Shown piece after piece: positions 33,236 to 40,871 of a stretch of 51,304 nucleotides of DNA. The stretch is taken from positions 1 to 51,304 of the forward strand of contig JAODND010000027.1 of assembly GCA_025465465.1 (NCBI GenBank), read 5' to 3'. How positions within the stretch are numbered: the stretch's first letter is position 1; each line of letters opens with the position of its first letter. A model generated the notes under the pieces. The model saw only the letters and a list, made by a program, of their open reading frames with translations. It was not told the DNA's origin and did not search any database. The translations under genes and the position numbers were made by a program. The DNA comes from Frankiales bacterium. GTDB taxonomy: Bacteria; Actinomycetota; Actinomycetes; Mycobacteriales; SCTD01.

Positions 33236-35044
33236 ATTGCCGTCCGCCGCACCACCCGGCGACGTCTGCGCCGGGCCCGACGTCGTGCCTACCCCCTGCT
33301 GCTCGTCCTCGCCGGCGCCGCGCTGCTGCTGCTCGCGGGAGTCATCGGGCTCGCGCTGACGCTTCCCGGCGTGCGCGCCGACCTGCAGGCCAGCAAGTCC
33401 GCAGTCCTGCGCACCCAGGACGAGCTGGGTCGCGGCGACGTCGACGCCGCGCGGGCCCAACTGCACACCGCGAGTCGCCGCAGCGCACATGCCGACGGCC
33501 GCACCCACGACCTGCTGTGGCGGGTCATGGGTCAGGTGCCGGTCGTCCGTGGCGGGGTGCGCGAGCTGCAGGCGATGTCGTCGGCACTGCACGTCGCGAC
33601 GGCCGAGGTCCTGCCTCCGCTGCTCGACGTGTCGGTCCAGCCGACCTGGACGGGCCGGATCGACGCCACACCCTTTCGCCGCCTGCAGGGACCTCTGACG
33701 CTGGCGACGACGCGGCTGGAGGTCGTGCGCCGTCAGCTGCGGTCCGCTCCGCACTCGGGCATCTCACAGCTCGCCGCACCCCGAGGTCAGCTCGACGACG
33801 CGCTGTCGCGGCTCGCCGTGTCCGTCAACGAGGCCCGGGTCGTGGCGACCGTCCTGCCACCACTCGTGACCGGCGACAAGCGCTTCCTGCTCGCCGTGCA
33901 GAACACCGCCGAGCCGCGGGCGACCGGTGGGCTGCTCGGCGCCTACGGGCTGCTCCAGGTGCACGACGGCGCGTTCTCGCTCACCATGGTCGGACCCAAC
34001 AACGACCTGCGCGACGCGTCGTCGCCTGTGGTCGACCTCGGAGCTGAGTACGACGACCGCTACGCCCGCTTCGACACCACGTCGACGTGGCGATCCGCCA
34101 ACCTGACGCCCGACGCGCCGACAGCGGGCCGCATCCTGGCGGGGCTGTGGAAGGCGCAGTACGGCCAGCAGCTGGACGGCGTCCTGATGGTGGACCCGGT
34201 CGCGCTGGCGGACCTGCTCGGTGCCACCGGACCGCTGACCCTCGAGGACGGCGTCCGCATCACGGAGGCGAACGCGGTGCGGGTGCTGCTCATCGACGCC
34301 TACCGCCGCTTCCCGCGCGCCCTCGACGCGGAGCGCAACGCCTATCTGCAGTCGGCGGCCCGACACGTCGTCGAGCGGCTGGCCAAGGGCGGACTCGACG
34401 GCGTGCGGGTCCTGCAGCGGGTCTCGAAGGCTGCCGCCACCGGTCACCTGCAGGTGGTGGCGACCGCGCCCGAGCTGGAGGCGCAGCTCATGCAGGCGCG
34501 GGTCGGTGGCGCGCTGCAAGCCGACGGGCCGTTCCTGTCCGTCATCACCCAGGACGTGGGCGGGTCGAAGCTCGGTGCCTACCTGCGCCGGGCCGTCAGC
34601 TACACCGGGAAGCCGACGGGTGAGGCGACCGATCTCGGGAGCGGCGCGCGCCTCGAGGAGGACGCGGTCGTCTCGGTGGCGCTCGCGAACGAGGCGCCCG
34701 CCGGCCTGCCGCCGTACGTCACAGCCCGGCCGGATGACCCGAAAGCCCCTGTCGGACAAGGGAAGTACTGGGTGTCGGTCTATCTCGGGAAGGATGCGAC
34801 GCTGCTCGGGGCGACTCTCGACGGGAAGCCGGTCGCAGTGGAGACGGGCACCGACCGAGGCCTCACGGTCCTGTCGGCCTTCCTCACGATCGACCGCGGA
34901 GCGACCACGACGCTGCGGCTGCACGTGCGGCAGCAAGCGCGGCCGGGGCAGCCCATGACCTATCGCCAGCAACCGCTGCTGCGGCCCGACCAGCTCGACG
35001 TGCAGCGGCAGGGAGCGCCGCTCGTCGAGTGGTACGCGAGATAG
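33236..35044 (+). CDS. DUF4012 membrane-anchored protein with apparent ATT start
   Basis: About 602 residues if started at ATT 33236. The N-terminus is Arg-rich, then PLLLVLAGAALLLLAGVIGL is a membrane anchor. The rest is extracytoplasmic and contains the DUF4012 domain, e.g. FLLAVQNTAEPRATGGLLG, MVGPNNDLRD, DGVLMVDPVALADLLGATGP and RNAYLQSAARHVVERL. In this frame there is no ATG, GTG or TTG between the stop at 33128-33130 and the GTG at 33371, which lies after the anchor. ATT 33236 follows CAGGG by about 7 bases and lies 14 bases after the preceding stop. DUF4012 genes often lie in actinobacterial exopolysaccharide loci; biochemical function unknown. Confidence is high for the gene, low for the start. 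Confidence 0.8.
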   Translation: MAVRRTTRRRLRRARRRAYPLLLVLAGAALLLLAGVIGLALTLPGVRADLQASKSAVLRTQDELGRGDVDAARAQLHTASRRSAHADGRTHDLLWRVMGQVPVVRGGVRELQAMSSALHVATAEVLPPLLDVSVQPTWTGRIDATPFRRLQGPLTLATTRLEVVRRQLRSAPHSGISQLAAPRGQLDDALSRLAVSVNEARVVATVLPPLVTGDKRFLLAVQNTAEPRATGGLLGAYGLLQVHDGAFSLTMVGPNNDLRDASSPVVDLGAEYDDRYARFDTTSTWRSANLTPDAPTAGRILAGLWKAQYGQQLDGVLMVDPVALADLLGATGPLTLEDGVRITEANAVRVLLIDAYRRFPRALDAERNAYLQSAARHVVERLAKGGLDGVRVLQRVSKAAATGHLQVVATAPELEAQLMQARVGGALQADGPFLSVITQDVGGSKLGAYLRRAVSYTGKPTGEATDLGSGARLEEDAVVSVALANEAPAGLPPYVTARPDDPKAPVGQGKYWVSVYLGKDATLLGATLDGKPVAVETGTDRGLTVLSAFLTIDRGATTTLRLHVRQQARPGQPMTYRQQPLLRPDQLDVQRQGAPLVEWYAR

Positions 35045-35317
35045 CTACTCCTCGACGATGGTCAGCTCGTCGATCGTCTGCTGAAGCCGGTCGACCTTGG
35101 CCTCGAGTCGGGCGAGGGTCTCGCTGTTCTCGCGGGCCAGCAGGTCGAGCTTGAGCTGCATCCGGCCGAGCGCACCGAGCAGCGCCGTGGTGGAGCCGCG
35201 TGCGATCTCGGCGTCGTCGTAGTCGGAGTCCGCCGCGGCTTCGGTGGCACCGGTGGGTGCCGCACCGGTCCGGCGGCTGCGTCGGCTCGGGGCGAGCGAC
35301 TCGTCGGGTCGGGTCAT
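35045..35317 (-). CDS. Small coiled-coil protein, unknown
   Basis: A 90-residue acidic/basic protein. The first 45 residues are low-complexity; the rest (ALLGALGRMQLKLDLLAREN, then LARLEAKVDRLQQTIDELT) has clear leucine heptads and should form a coiled coil. No family recognised. ATG 35317 overlaps the stop of the larger coiled-coil gene upstream (ATGA), so the two are co-translated and may interact. It abuts the DUF4012 stop on the opposite strand with no gap. Confidence 0.65.
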   Translation of the reverse strand: MTRPDESLAPSRRSRRTGAAPTGATEAAADSDYDDAEIARGSTTALLGALGRMQLKLDLLARENSETLARLEAKVDRLQQTIDELTIVEE

Positions 35318-36555
35318 GCCTGCTCCTCCTGGACGGGGCCGGTCGTCGCGGGCGCGACGTCCGCACTGCCGGTGGCCTGTGCGGCGGGTGCTCTCTTTGC
35401 GGGTGCCTTCTTGCTGGCTTTCTTGGCAGGGGCCTTCTTGGTGGGGGCCTTCTTGGTGGGTGCGCTCGGAGCCGCCTTCTTCGGCGGCGTCACCGGCTCG
35501 GCCGGCGCGGGGACCGCGGCGATCGGCTGCTGCTTGGCGGCCTCCATGCCGCGGAAGATGCGGTCACGCAGCTTGCGGGTGCCTGCGCCGCCCTCCCTCA
35601 GCACCGTGTCGAGGACGCGGGCAAACTCGTCTGCACGGCGCTTCTCGAGGTGCGCGTCCCGCTCGAGCAGCGCGTCGGCGACGCCACGCAGGTGGGTGAG
35701 GGACTGCGCGACTGTGGCGTCGGTGCGCGCGACCAGCGCCTCGACGTGCTGCTCCAGGCGTTCTGCGACGGTCTCCTCGCGGCGCTCGGCGGCCTGGATC
35801 TGCTTGCGCAGCGCGATGAGCTCGGCCTCGGCGGCCTTGCGGGCCTCGAGCATCACCTCCTCGATCTCGTCACGGGCCGTGGCGGCGTGCGCGATCAGCG
35901 CCTGCACGCCGTCGCGCAGGTGCTGCATGGCTGCCTCGGCCGAGGCCTGCAGGTCGGCACCGACTGTGCTCGCGACGGCCTGGACCCGCTCGGCGAGGGC
36001 CTCGCCCGCTCGGGCCAGTGCCGCCTCCCCCTCGGTGCGGTGGCCGGCCAGGGTGGCGGCCGCGGCGGTGAGCTGCTCCGCCCCCTGCGCGGCCACCCAC
36101 TCGAGGCCCTGACGGGCGTCGTCGGTGCGGGCCACCACGCCGTCGTACAAGGAGGAGAGGTGGGTGCTGGTGACCTCGAGCTGCGAGGCGACCAGCTGCG
36201 CGTGGTCGTGGGCCGCGCCGCGCAGCTCGGTGCTGCTGGCGTCGATCTCCGCGGCGAGCTGCTCGCCGATCGCGGCATGCGCCTGCTGCAGCAGGACCGC
36301 GAAGCCCTGCCGCACCTCGTCGGCGACCCGGTCGGTGAGCGTCGTGAGCGAGTCCGTGAGGGACTCCGTCGCGCCAGTGACGGCAGCCGCGTGGCGGCGC
36401 ACCTGCGCGGCTGCTGTCTGCAGCGTGTAGAGGGTCTCGACCTGCCCGTCGGCGAGCTGGGCCGCGAGGGTCTCGACGAGCCGACGCCCGCTGGACTCGA
36501 GCTCGTCGACGGGGGGATGGGAGTCAGTCGTGTCGCTGCCCGGTGCCGCGTCCAT
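35314..36555 (-). CDS. Long helical coiled-coil protein with Lys/Ala/Pro C-terminal tail
   Basis: A 413-residue, almost wholly alpha-helical protein. Residues about 25-330 are amphipathic helices rich in Ala, Glu, Gln and Arg, e.g. EARKAAEAELIALRKQIQAA and ERREETVAERLEQHVEALV, without membrane spans or signal peptide. The C-terminal 80 residues repeat KKAP/KKAPAK units, like histone-H1-type or HU-extension tails. An AGGAGA ribosome site precedes ATG 36555, and TATCCT (minus strand, 36585-36590) is a possible -10. A structural or nucleic-acid/envelope-bridging role is possible; function unknown. Confidence 0.7.
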   Translation of the reverse strand: MDAAPGSDTTDSHPPVDELESSGRRLVETLAAQLADGQVETLYTLQTAAAQVRRHAAAVTGATESLTDSLTTLTDRVADEVRQGFAVLLQQAHAAIGEQLAAEIDASSTELRGAAHDHAQLVASQLEVTSTHLSSLYDGVVARTDDARQGLEWVAAQGAEQLTAAAATLAGHRTEGEAALARAGEALAERVQAVASTVGADLQASAEAAMQHLRDGVQALIAHAATARDEIEEVMLEARKAAEAELIALRKQIQAAERREETVAERLEQHVEALVARTDATVAQSLTHLRGVADALLERDAHLEKRRADEFARVLDTVLREGGAGTRKLRDRIFRGMEAAKQQPIAAVPAPAEPVTPPKKAAPSAPTKKAPTKKAPAKKASKKAPAKRAPAAQATGSADVAPATTGPVQEEQA

Positions 36556-36597
36556 CGTGGGTGCCTCTCCTACGGGGTTCCCGCAGGATAGTCAGGG

Positions 36598-37068
36598 TCA
36601 GCTGCCGCCTGAGGTGGCAACCGGGGGTGGGGCCTGTTGCTGCTGCTGTTGCTGCGCGGCAGCCGCCTGAGCCGCTGCCTGTGCAGCTGCCTGCCGGGCG
36701 GCAGCTTCCCTGCTCGCCGCTGCTGCGTGTTGCGCCGCAGCCTGCGCGGCCGCCTGGGCCGCCGCGCGCGCCTGTGCGGTCTTCGCGGCCTTGAGCTGGG
36801 CCGCGGCCCTGGCTGCTGCGCGGGTCGCCGCCGCCTTCCTGGCGGCCGCTTGCTGGGCAGCGAGGGCACTCGCCTGTGCGGCGCTGTCGTCGGGGCTGTC
36901 CGTGGCGGTCGCGGCGGTCGGACGCTGCCCCGCGTCGGCGGGGGCGAGCCCGATCATGATGGCGCCCGCCGCACCAGCCGCCGTCACGCCCGCGACCGTC
37001 GTCAGGGCGACGAGACGGCGCCGCACCGCCTCGCGCTCGGTCGCGTTGCTCCTGAAAAGTCCGTCCAC
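36598..37068 (-). CDS. Ala/Gln-rich low-complexity protein with N-terminal membrane segment
   Basis: A 156-residue protein. After a short charged start (MDGLFRSNATEREAVRRR) a hydrophobic segment, LVALTTVAGVTAAGAAGAIM, acts as anchor or signal. The remaining about 105 residues are repeats of AAAQAAAQ/AARAAA type ending in a seven-glutamine run and APPPV. The composition predicts a long helix outside or along the membrane. Low complexity could make the frame doubtful. The charged start, TM and stop context, and the ordered operon-like spacing (29 bases to the sulfotransferase stop upstream), support a real gene. Start is GTG 37066-37068. Confidence 0.5.
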   Translation of the reverse strand: MDGLFRSNATEREAVRRRLVALTTVAGVTAAGAAGAIMIGLAPADAGQRPTAATATDSPDDSAAQASALAAQQAAARKAAATRAAARAAAQLKAAKTAQARAAAQAAAQAAAQHAAAASREAAARQAAAQAAAQAAAAQQQQQQQAPPPVATSGGS

Positions 37069-37100
37069 CTCATCATTGTGCCCGCGGGGTCAAGGCGCCC

Positions 37101-37919
37101 TCAGGAAAGCTGATCGAGGCAGCGGGCGTAGCCGCTCGCGGCGACGGCGGCACGCACCTCCTCGGCGTTGTCGACGAAGTCCTCCAGCCGCGACGGGTTG
37201 ATCTTGCGCAGCGAGGACCCGACCTCGCACGGCTCCACTCCGAGCGCGGCGAAGACCCGTCGGGTGACGTTCGCCCAGGCGGCGGGTCCGGGGAGCAGGT
37301 CGTCCTCGTAGACGACGTCGATCACGGGCAGGCCGTGCAGCGCCGCGAGCTCCTCCTCGACACCGGCACTGCGGCGCGCCATCCAGGCCAGCAGGTCGGC
37401 GGTGTCGACCGTCACCCGCGGCACCCGGCGGCTGTCGCCCTGCCGGAAGTGCGACGTGGCCATCTGGTTGCGGGTCACGTTGCTCAGCACGTGCAGCAGC
37501 GTGTTGCGACGCTGCAGGTGCAGGATCAGCCAGCCCTCCTCGTGCCGGCGGCGCAACCACCGCGCGGGGTCGCCCAGACCCTGGAAGTCGGTGAGGTGGT
37601 AGGGCTTGACGTGGCATCCGTAGTGCGCGGCGGCGGACCGCGAGCGAAGCCCGTTGACGTAGGCGCCCGGAGCCCGCACCGACGCGCGCAGCACCTCGTT
37701 GCCGAAGGCCACCTCGGGATGGCTCGACAGCAGGGTCCCGAGCAGCGTGCTCCCGAGCCGGCCCTGTCCATACATCAGGTAGGGCCGCCCGCCACGCTGC
37801 CTCAGCAGCCCGCGTAGGGAGATCCGCGCCTGCAGCCGCAGTGGTACCGGCGGCAGCTCGGCGGGGAGCACCGGGCGGGCCGCGCTGGTGCTGGGCTGGG
37901 TGGGCTGGGTGATGGCCAC
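37101..37919 (-). CDS. PAPS-dependent sulfotransferase-family protein
   Basis: A 272-residue cytoplasmic protein. PYLMYGQGRLGSTLLGTLLS is the 5'-phosphosulfate-binding loop (R-x-G-S-T-L-L) and LILHLQRRNTLLHVLSNV the 3'-phosphate-binding R-x-N region, as in Stf0-like and other actinobacterial sulfotransferases. HPEVAFGNEVL contains the likely catalytic neighbourhood. GTG 37919 gives the start. It could sulfate the surface glycan or a glycolipid; no PAPS-making genes are nearby. Family call is solid, acceptor unknown. Confidence 0.8.
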   Translation of the reverse strand: MAITQPTQPSTSAARPVLPAELPPVPLRLQARISLRGLLRQRGGRPYLMYGQGRLGSTLLGTLLSSHPEVAFGNEVLRASVRAPGAYVNGLRSRSAAAHYGCHVKPYHLTDFQGLGDPARWLRRRHEEGWLILHLQRRNTLLHVLSNVTRNQMATSHFRQGDSRRVPRVTVDTADLLAWMARRSAGVEEELAALHGLPVIDVVYEDDLLPGPAAWANVTRRVFAALGVEPCEVGSSLRKINPSRLEDFVDNAEEVRAAVAASGYARCLDQLS

Positions 37920-37982
37920 GGTTGTCAGTTCGCCGTCAGGCGTTCAGGTCCTTCTCAGCGTTGCGATCGCGTTAAGGAGACC

Positions 37983-38177
37983 TCAGTCGTGCAGCAGCTT
38001 GAGCGCGAGTGTCGGGCAGGCCGCCGCGGCGCGCTTGGCGTCCTTGACGAGCTGGGCGGGCAGCGGCTGGTCGTCGACGGCCGGATAGCCCCACTCGTCG
38101 AGCGACACCCACTCGGGCAGCAGCTCTGCGCACAGCCCATGGGCCGCGCACTCGATGGGGTTGACGCGCAGTCTCAC
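37983..38177 (-). CDS. Single-cluster ferredoxin
   Basis: A 64-residue protein with VNPIECAAHGLCAELLPE near the start and AAACPTLAL near the end, giving C-x5-C and a distal C-P. This is the three-cysteine pattern of [3Fe-4S] ferredoxins of actinobacteria; a fourth ligand cysteine is missing (His in CAAHGLC). GTG 38177 overlaps the NuoF-like stop by 4 bases (GTGA). As last gene of the ApbE/cytochrome/NuoF operon it likely donates or accepts electrons for that membrane chain. Too short for routine gene calls but well supported. Confidence 0.88.
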   Translation of the reverse strand: MRLRVNPIECAAHGLCAELLPEWVSLDEWGYPAVDDQPLPAQLVKDAKRAAAACPTLALKLLHD

Positions 38178-39352
38178 GCTGCACCCCGCCTCGGCACCGG
38201 AAGCACCGACGCGGCGTGCGCGCCGGCGCAGGGGTGACCGGCCCGGTGCGCCGCGACGTCCTGCGCAAACACCGCCAGCGCGCTCAGCACGAAGCGCACT
38301 GCGCCGTCTGGGTGGTGGCAGGCGCCCCGGCCCGGCACGACACCGAGCCATCGGTCGAGCGCGACCATCGTGGCCTCGTCCCATGGGCCGACGGCGAGGG
38401 CACGCACGGCGTTGGCGATGGCGGGCAGCCCGTTGAAGCAGGGACCGCACTGACCGGCGTTCTCGTTTGCCAGGTACGCCGCGACGCGGGCGGTCTCGAC
38501 GAGCCCGCACGACCCGGCGGGCAGCGTCAGCACGATGCCCGCTCCGAGAGCGCCACCGGCGGCTCGCAGGTCGCGATGGGTCAGGGTGACCTCGTGCGCC
38601 TGGGCGACCGAGATCCAGGTGCCGAAGTAGCCGCCGACCAGCACAGCCTGCTTGCCGCCCAGGTCTGCGACCTGGCGTAACGGCCGCCCGCTCGGCACCT
38701 CGACGACGGCACCGTCGACCGTGAGCAGCAGGGTGCCCGGTTCCTCCGGGTCGCCGACCTCGCGGAACCACGCGGGTCCGTGGCGGGCGATCAGTGCCAG
38801 GTGGGCCAGCGTCTCGGCATTGTTGACGAGGGTGGGGCGCTTGGCGATGCCCTGCTCGAAGGGTCGGGGTGGAGTGAACAGCGGCTTCGCCGTACCGGTG
38901 TTGACGAAGGAGATCAGGGCCGTCTCCTCCGATGCCGTGTAGCGCCGGGGCACCTCGTGCAGTGTGACCGGCTGGCGCCGCTCGGCCAGGGCCGCGCGCA
39001 GCACGGGCAGTGCAGGGCTGTCGGCATGGAGGGCGAGGTGCACGTCCTTGGCGCCGACGGCCGCGGCGGCGACCGCCAGCCCGTCGAGGACGAGGTGCGG
39101 GTGCCGCGTGAGCAGCTGCACGTCCTTGCGGCTGGCGGGCTCGCCCTCGCAGGCGTTGCCGAGCACCGCGGGGTGCTTGCCGGCGCCGACGGTGCGCATC
39201 TTGCGAGCGGTGGGGAACCCCGCGCCGCCGCGGCCCAGGAGCCCCGCGGCCTCGACGGCGTCGAGCAGCTGCACGCGGGGCGGCAGGGTCAGCCGACCGT
39301 GCATGGCCTCGTGCTCCGCCAGGGTCGGGCCGCTCTGGGTGAGCAGCCTCAT
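38174..39352 (-). CDS. NuoF/RnfC-like SLBB-domain NADH-oxidoreductase subunit
   Basis: A 392-residue protein related to the 51-kDa NADH-binding subunit of complex I. LGRGGAGFPTARKM and GNACEGEPASRKD are the FMN/NADH-site blocks; VNNAETLAHLA and GGYFGTWI follow, then an SLBB-like stretch. The Fe-S region reads NENAGQCGPCFNG (Cys302, Cys305) and GRGACHHPDG (Cys345). The first cysteine of the usual ESCGxCxPC motif is Ala299, so only three ligands remain. ATG 39352 overlaps the cytochrome stop (ATGA). It probably passes electrons between NAD(P)H, the small ferredoxin and the membrane cytochrome. Partner assignment is inferred from the operon. Confidence 0.85.
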   Translation of the reverse strand: MRLLTQSGPTLAEHEAMHGRLTLPPRVQLLDAVEAAGLLGRGGAGFPTARKMRTVGAGKHPAVLGNACEGEPASRKDVQLLTRHPHLVLDGLAVAAAAVGAKDVHLALHADSPALPVLRAALAERRQPVTLHEVPRRYTASEETALISFVNTGTAKPLFTPPRPFEQGIAKRPTLVNNAETLAHLALIARHGPAWFREVGDPEEPGTLLLTVDGAVVEVPSGRPLRQVADLGGKQAVLVGGYFGTWISVAQAHEVTLTHRDLRAAGGALGAGIVLTLPAGSCGLVETARVAAYLANENAGQCGPCFNGLPAIANAVRALAVGPWDEATMVALDRWLGVVPGRGACHHPDGAVRFVLSALAVFAQDVAAHRAGHPCAGAHAASVLPVPRRGAA

Positions 39353-39930
39353 CGCACAACGCTTCTGACGGGGGCCGGCTCGTCGCGCAGGGTGGTGCGG
39401 GCGGCGACAGCCGCGCCCACGAGGACGACACCGGCGATGGCGATCCACACACCAAAGCTGCCGTGCGCGGAGTCGGTGCCGTTCTTGAGGAAGTGCAGCC
39501 AGGCCAGTGGCCAGGCGGCATAGACGGTCAGGTGCAGCCATCGCCAGTAGGTCGCGTTCATCCGCAGCCGGTAGAGGCTGGTGAGGATCACGGCCAGGAT
39601 GATGTCGAGGGCGATGGTCCCGACGCCGGTCCAGAAGTTCTGCTTGTAACCCGGGCTCGCGAAAGGCACGACCACGTTCCACCAGCTGATGGAGACGAAC
39701 CCGTCGGCAATGGTCGCCACGACGTGGACAACCAGGAACGCCAGGCCCAGCAGCGAGACGTTGCGATGCAGGCCCTGCGTCGCGAACCGCGGCCAGGACG
39801 GGCTGGCGAGGGCGCGCTGGGTGGAGGCGATGCCCAGGCAGAGCGCCACCGTGATCAGCACGAAGCTCACGATCCCGGTGCTGCGGGAGAGGTACCAGAG
39901 GGGGGCCTGGTCCAGCGTCGGTGCCGCCAT
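39349..39930 (-). CDS. Ferric-reductase-like transmembrane cytochrome
   Basis: A 193-residue protein with about six helices, matching the ferric-reductase/MsrQ-like haem domain. YLSRSTGIVSFVLITVALCL is helix 1. LHRNVSLLGLAFLVVHVVAT has two histidines spaced for haem, and TYWRWLHLTVYAAWPLAWLHF has the second pair. The C-terminal helix is FGVWIAIAGVVLVGAAVAA. It would conduct electrons across the membrane. It lies between apbE (1-base overlap) and the NuoF-like gene (4-base overlap), so the complex is made together. No FAD/NAD reductase domain is fused. Confidence 0.87.
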   Translation of the reverse strand: MAAPTLDQAPLWYLSRSTGIVSFVLITVALCLGIASTQRALASPSWPRFATQGLHRNVSLLGLAFLVVHVVATIADGFVSISWWNVVVPFASPGYKQNFWTGVGTIALDIILAVILTSLYRLRMNATYWRWLHLTVYAAWPLAWLHFLKNGTDSAHGSFGVWIAIAGVVLVGAAVAARTTLRDEPAPVRSVVR

Positions 39931-40871
39931 CAGGACTCCTCAGCTGGCCAGTCGCCGACGGTCGTGATCGAGCCGTCGTCATGCACGAGTCTCGCGCTGA
40001 ACCCGCGCTCGCGCAGCCAGCTCTCAGCCGACGCTCCGGCGACGATGGCCGCGGTGCTCGCCGTGTTGGCGACCGCGCACGTGGTGGCGACCACGCTCAC
40101 CGTCCGCCACGGCCCTTGGGTGGGCAGGCCCGTGCTCGGGTCGAGCAGGTGGTGCACGAGCCGGCCACCCCTGTTCCACTGCCGGGCCCGGGTGCCGCTG
40201 GTGGCCAGCGCGCCTGTGAGGTCGACGACCTGGCCGCTGTCATCGGTGTCGTCATCGATCTCGTCATAGTCCGAGGTGTCACGGACGAGGACGGGCCAGG
40301 CGCGGTCGCCGGCGGTCGCGATGTCACCACCGAGCCCGACGAGGACAGCTGTCGCGTGCTGCCCGGCAGCCTCGGCGCAGAGGTCGGCCGCGAGGCCCTT
40401 CGCCGTGGCCCCGAGGTCGAGGCCTTCGGGTGCCCGTACCCGGTCGCCGTCGATCTCGAGAGCCCGCCACCCGACGGGCCGCCGCACGATGGTCACGGGA
40501 GCTCCCTGCACGATGGTCGTGTAGGTCCGGTCATAGCCGAGGTCGCGCAGGCTCGTGCCGACCGTGGGGTCGACGAGGCCGCCGGTCCACTCGGCGGCAT
40601 CGCGCGCGACCGTGAGCAGCCTGGCAAGCAGCGGCGACACCGTCGCCCACTTCCCGATCGGGAGCTGGCTGATCTCGCTGTCGGCGCGGAATCGGGACGC
40701 GGCCAGGTCGACGTCGGCGAGCACCTGCTCGACCGCGGCACGCGCCTGCTCGAGGTGATCGGTCACGACCAGCTGGACACCGGTGCCGAGGGCGCGCCAG
40801 GTGGCGGACTGCAGTCCCTGGTCCGCGGCAGCGCCGGCCTGGCGCTCGCCCCGGGTGGTCATGGTGCTCAT
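39930..40871 (-). CDS. apbE: FAD:protein FMN transferase
   Basis: A 313-residue enzyme that attaches FMN through a phosphoester to a Ser/Thr of target proteins exposed outside the membrane. ApbE blocks are visible: WRALGTGVQLVVTD, VDLAASRFRADSEIS, GGLVDPTVGTSLRDLGYD, LDLGATAKGLAADL, AVLVGLGGDIAT, GALATSGT and HHLLDPSTGLPT. No lipobox or signal peptide is evident, so export or its absence is open. ATG 40871 overlaps the GT39 stop (ATGA). The expected FMN-binding substrate protein with a D-x-x-T/S-G-A-T motif is not found in the operon, so its target is elsewhere or unrecognised. Confidence 0.93.
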   Translation of the reverse strand: MSTMTTRGERQAGAAADQGLQSATWRALGTGVQLVVTDHLEQARAAVEQVLADVDLAASRFRADSEISQLPIGKWATVSPLLARLLTVARDAAEWTGGLVDPTVGTSLRDLGYDRTYTTIVQGAPVTIVRRPVGWRALEIDGDRVRAPEGLDLGATAKGLAADLCAEAAGQHATAVLVGLGGDIATAGDRAWPVLVRDTSDYDEIDDDTDDSGQVVDLTGALATSGTRARQWNRGGRLVHHLLDPSTGLPTQGPWRTVSVVATTCAVANTASTAAIVAGASAESWLRERGFSARLVHDDGSITTVGDWPAEES

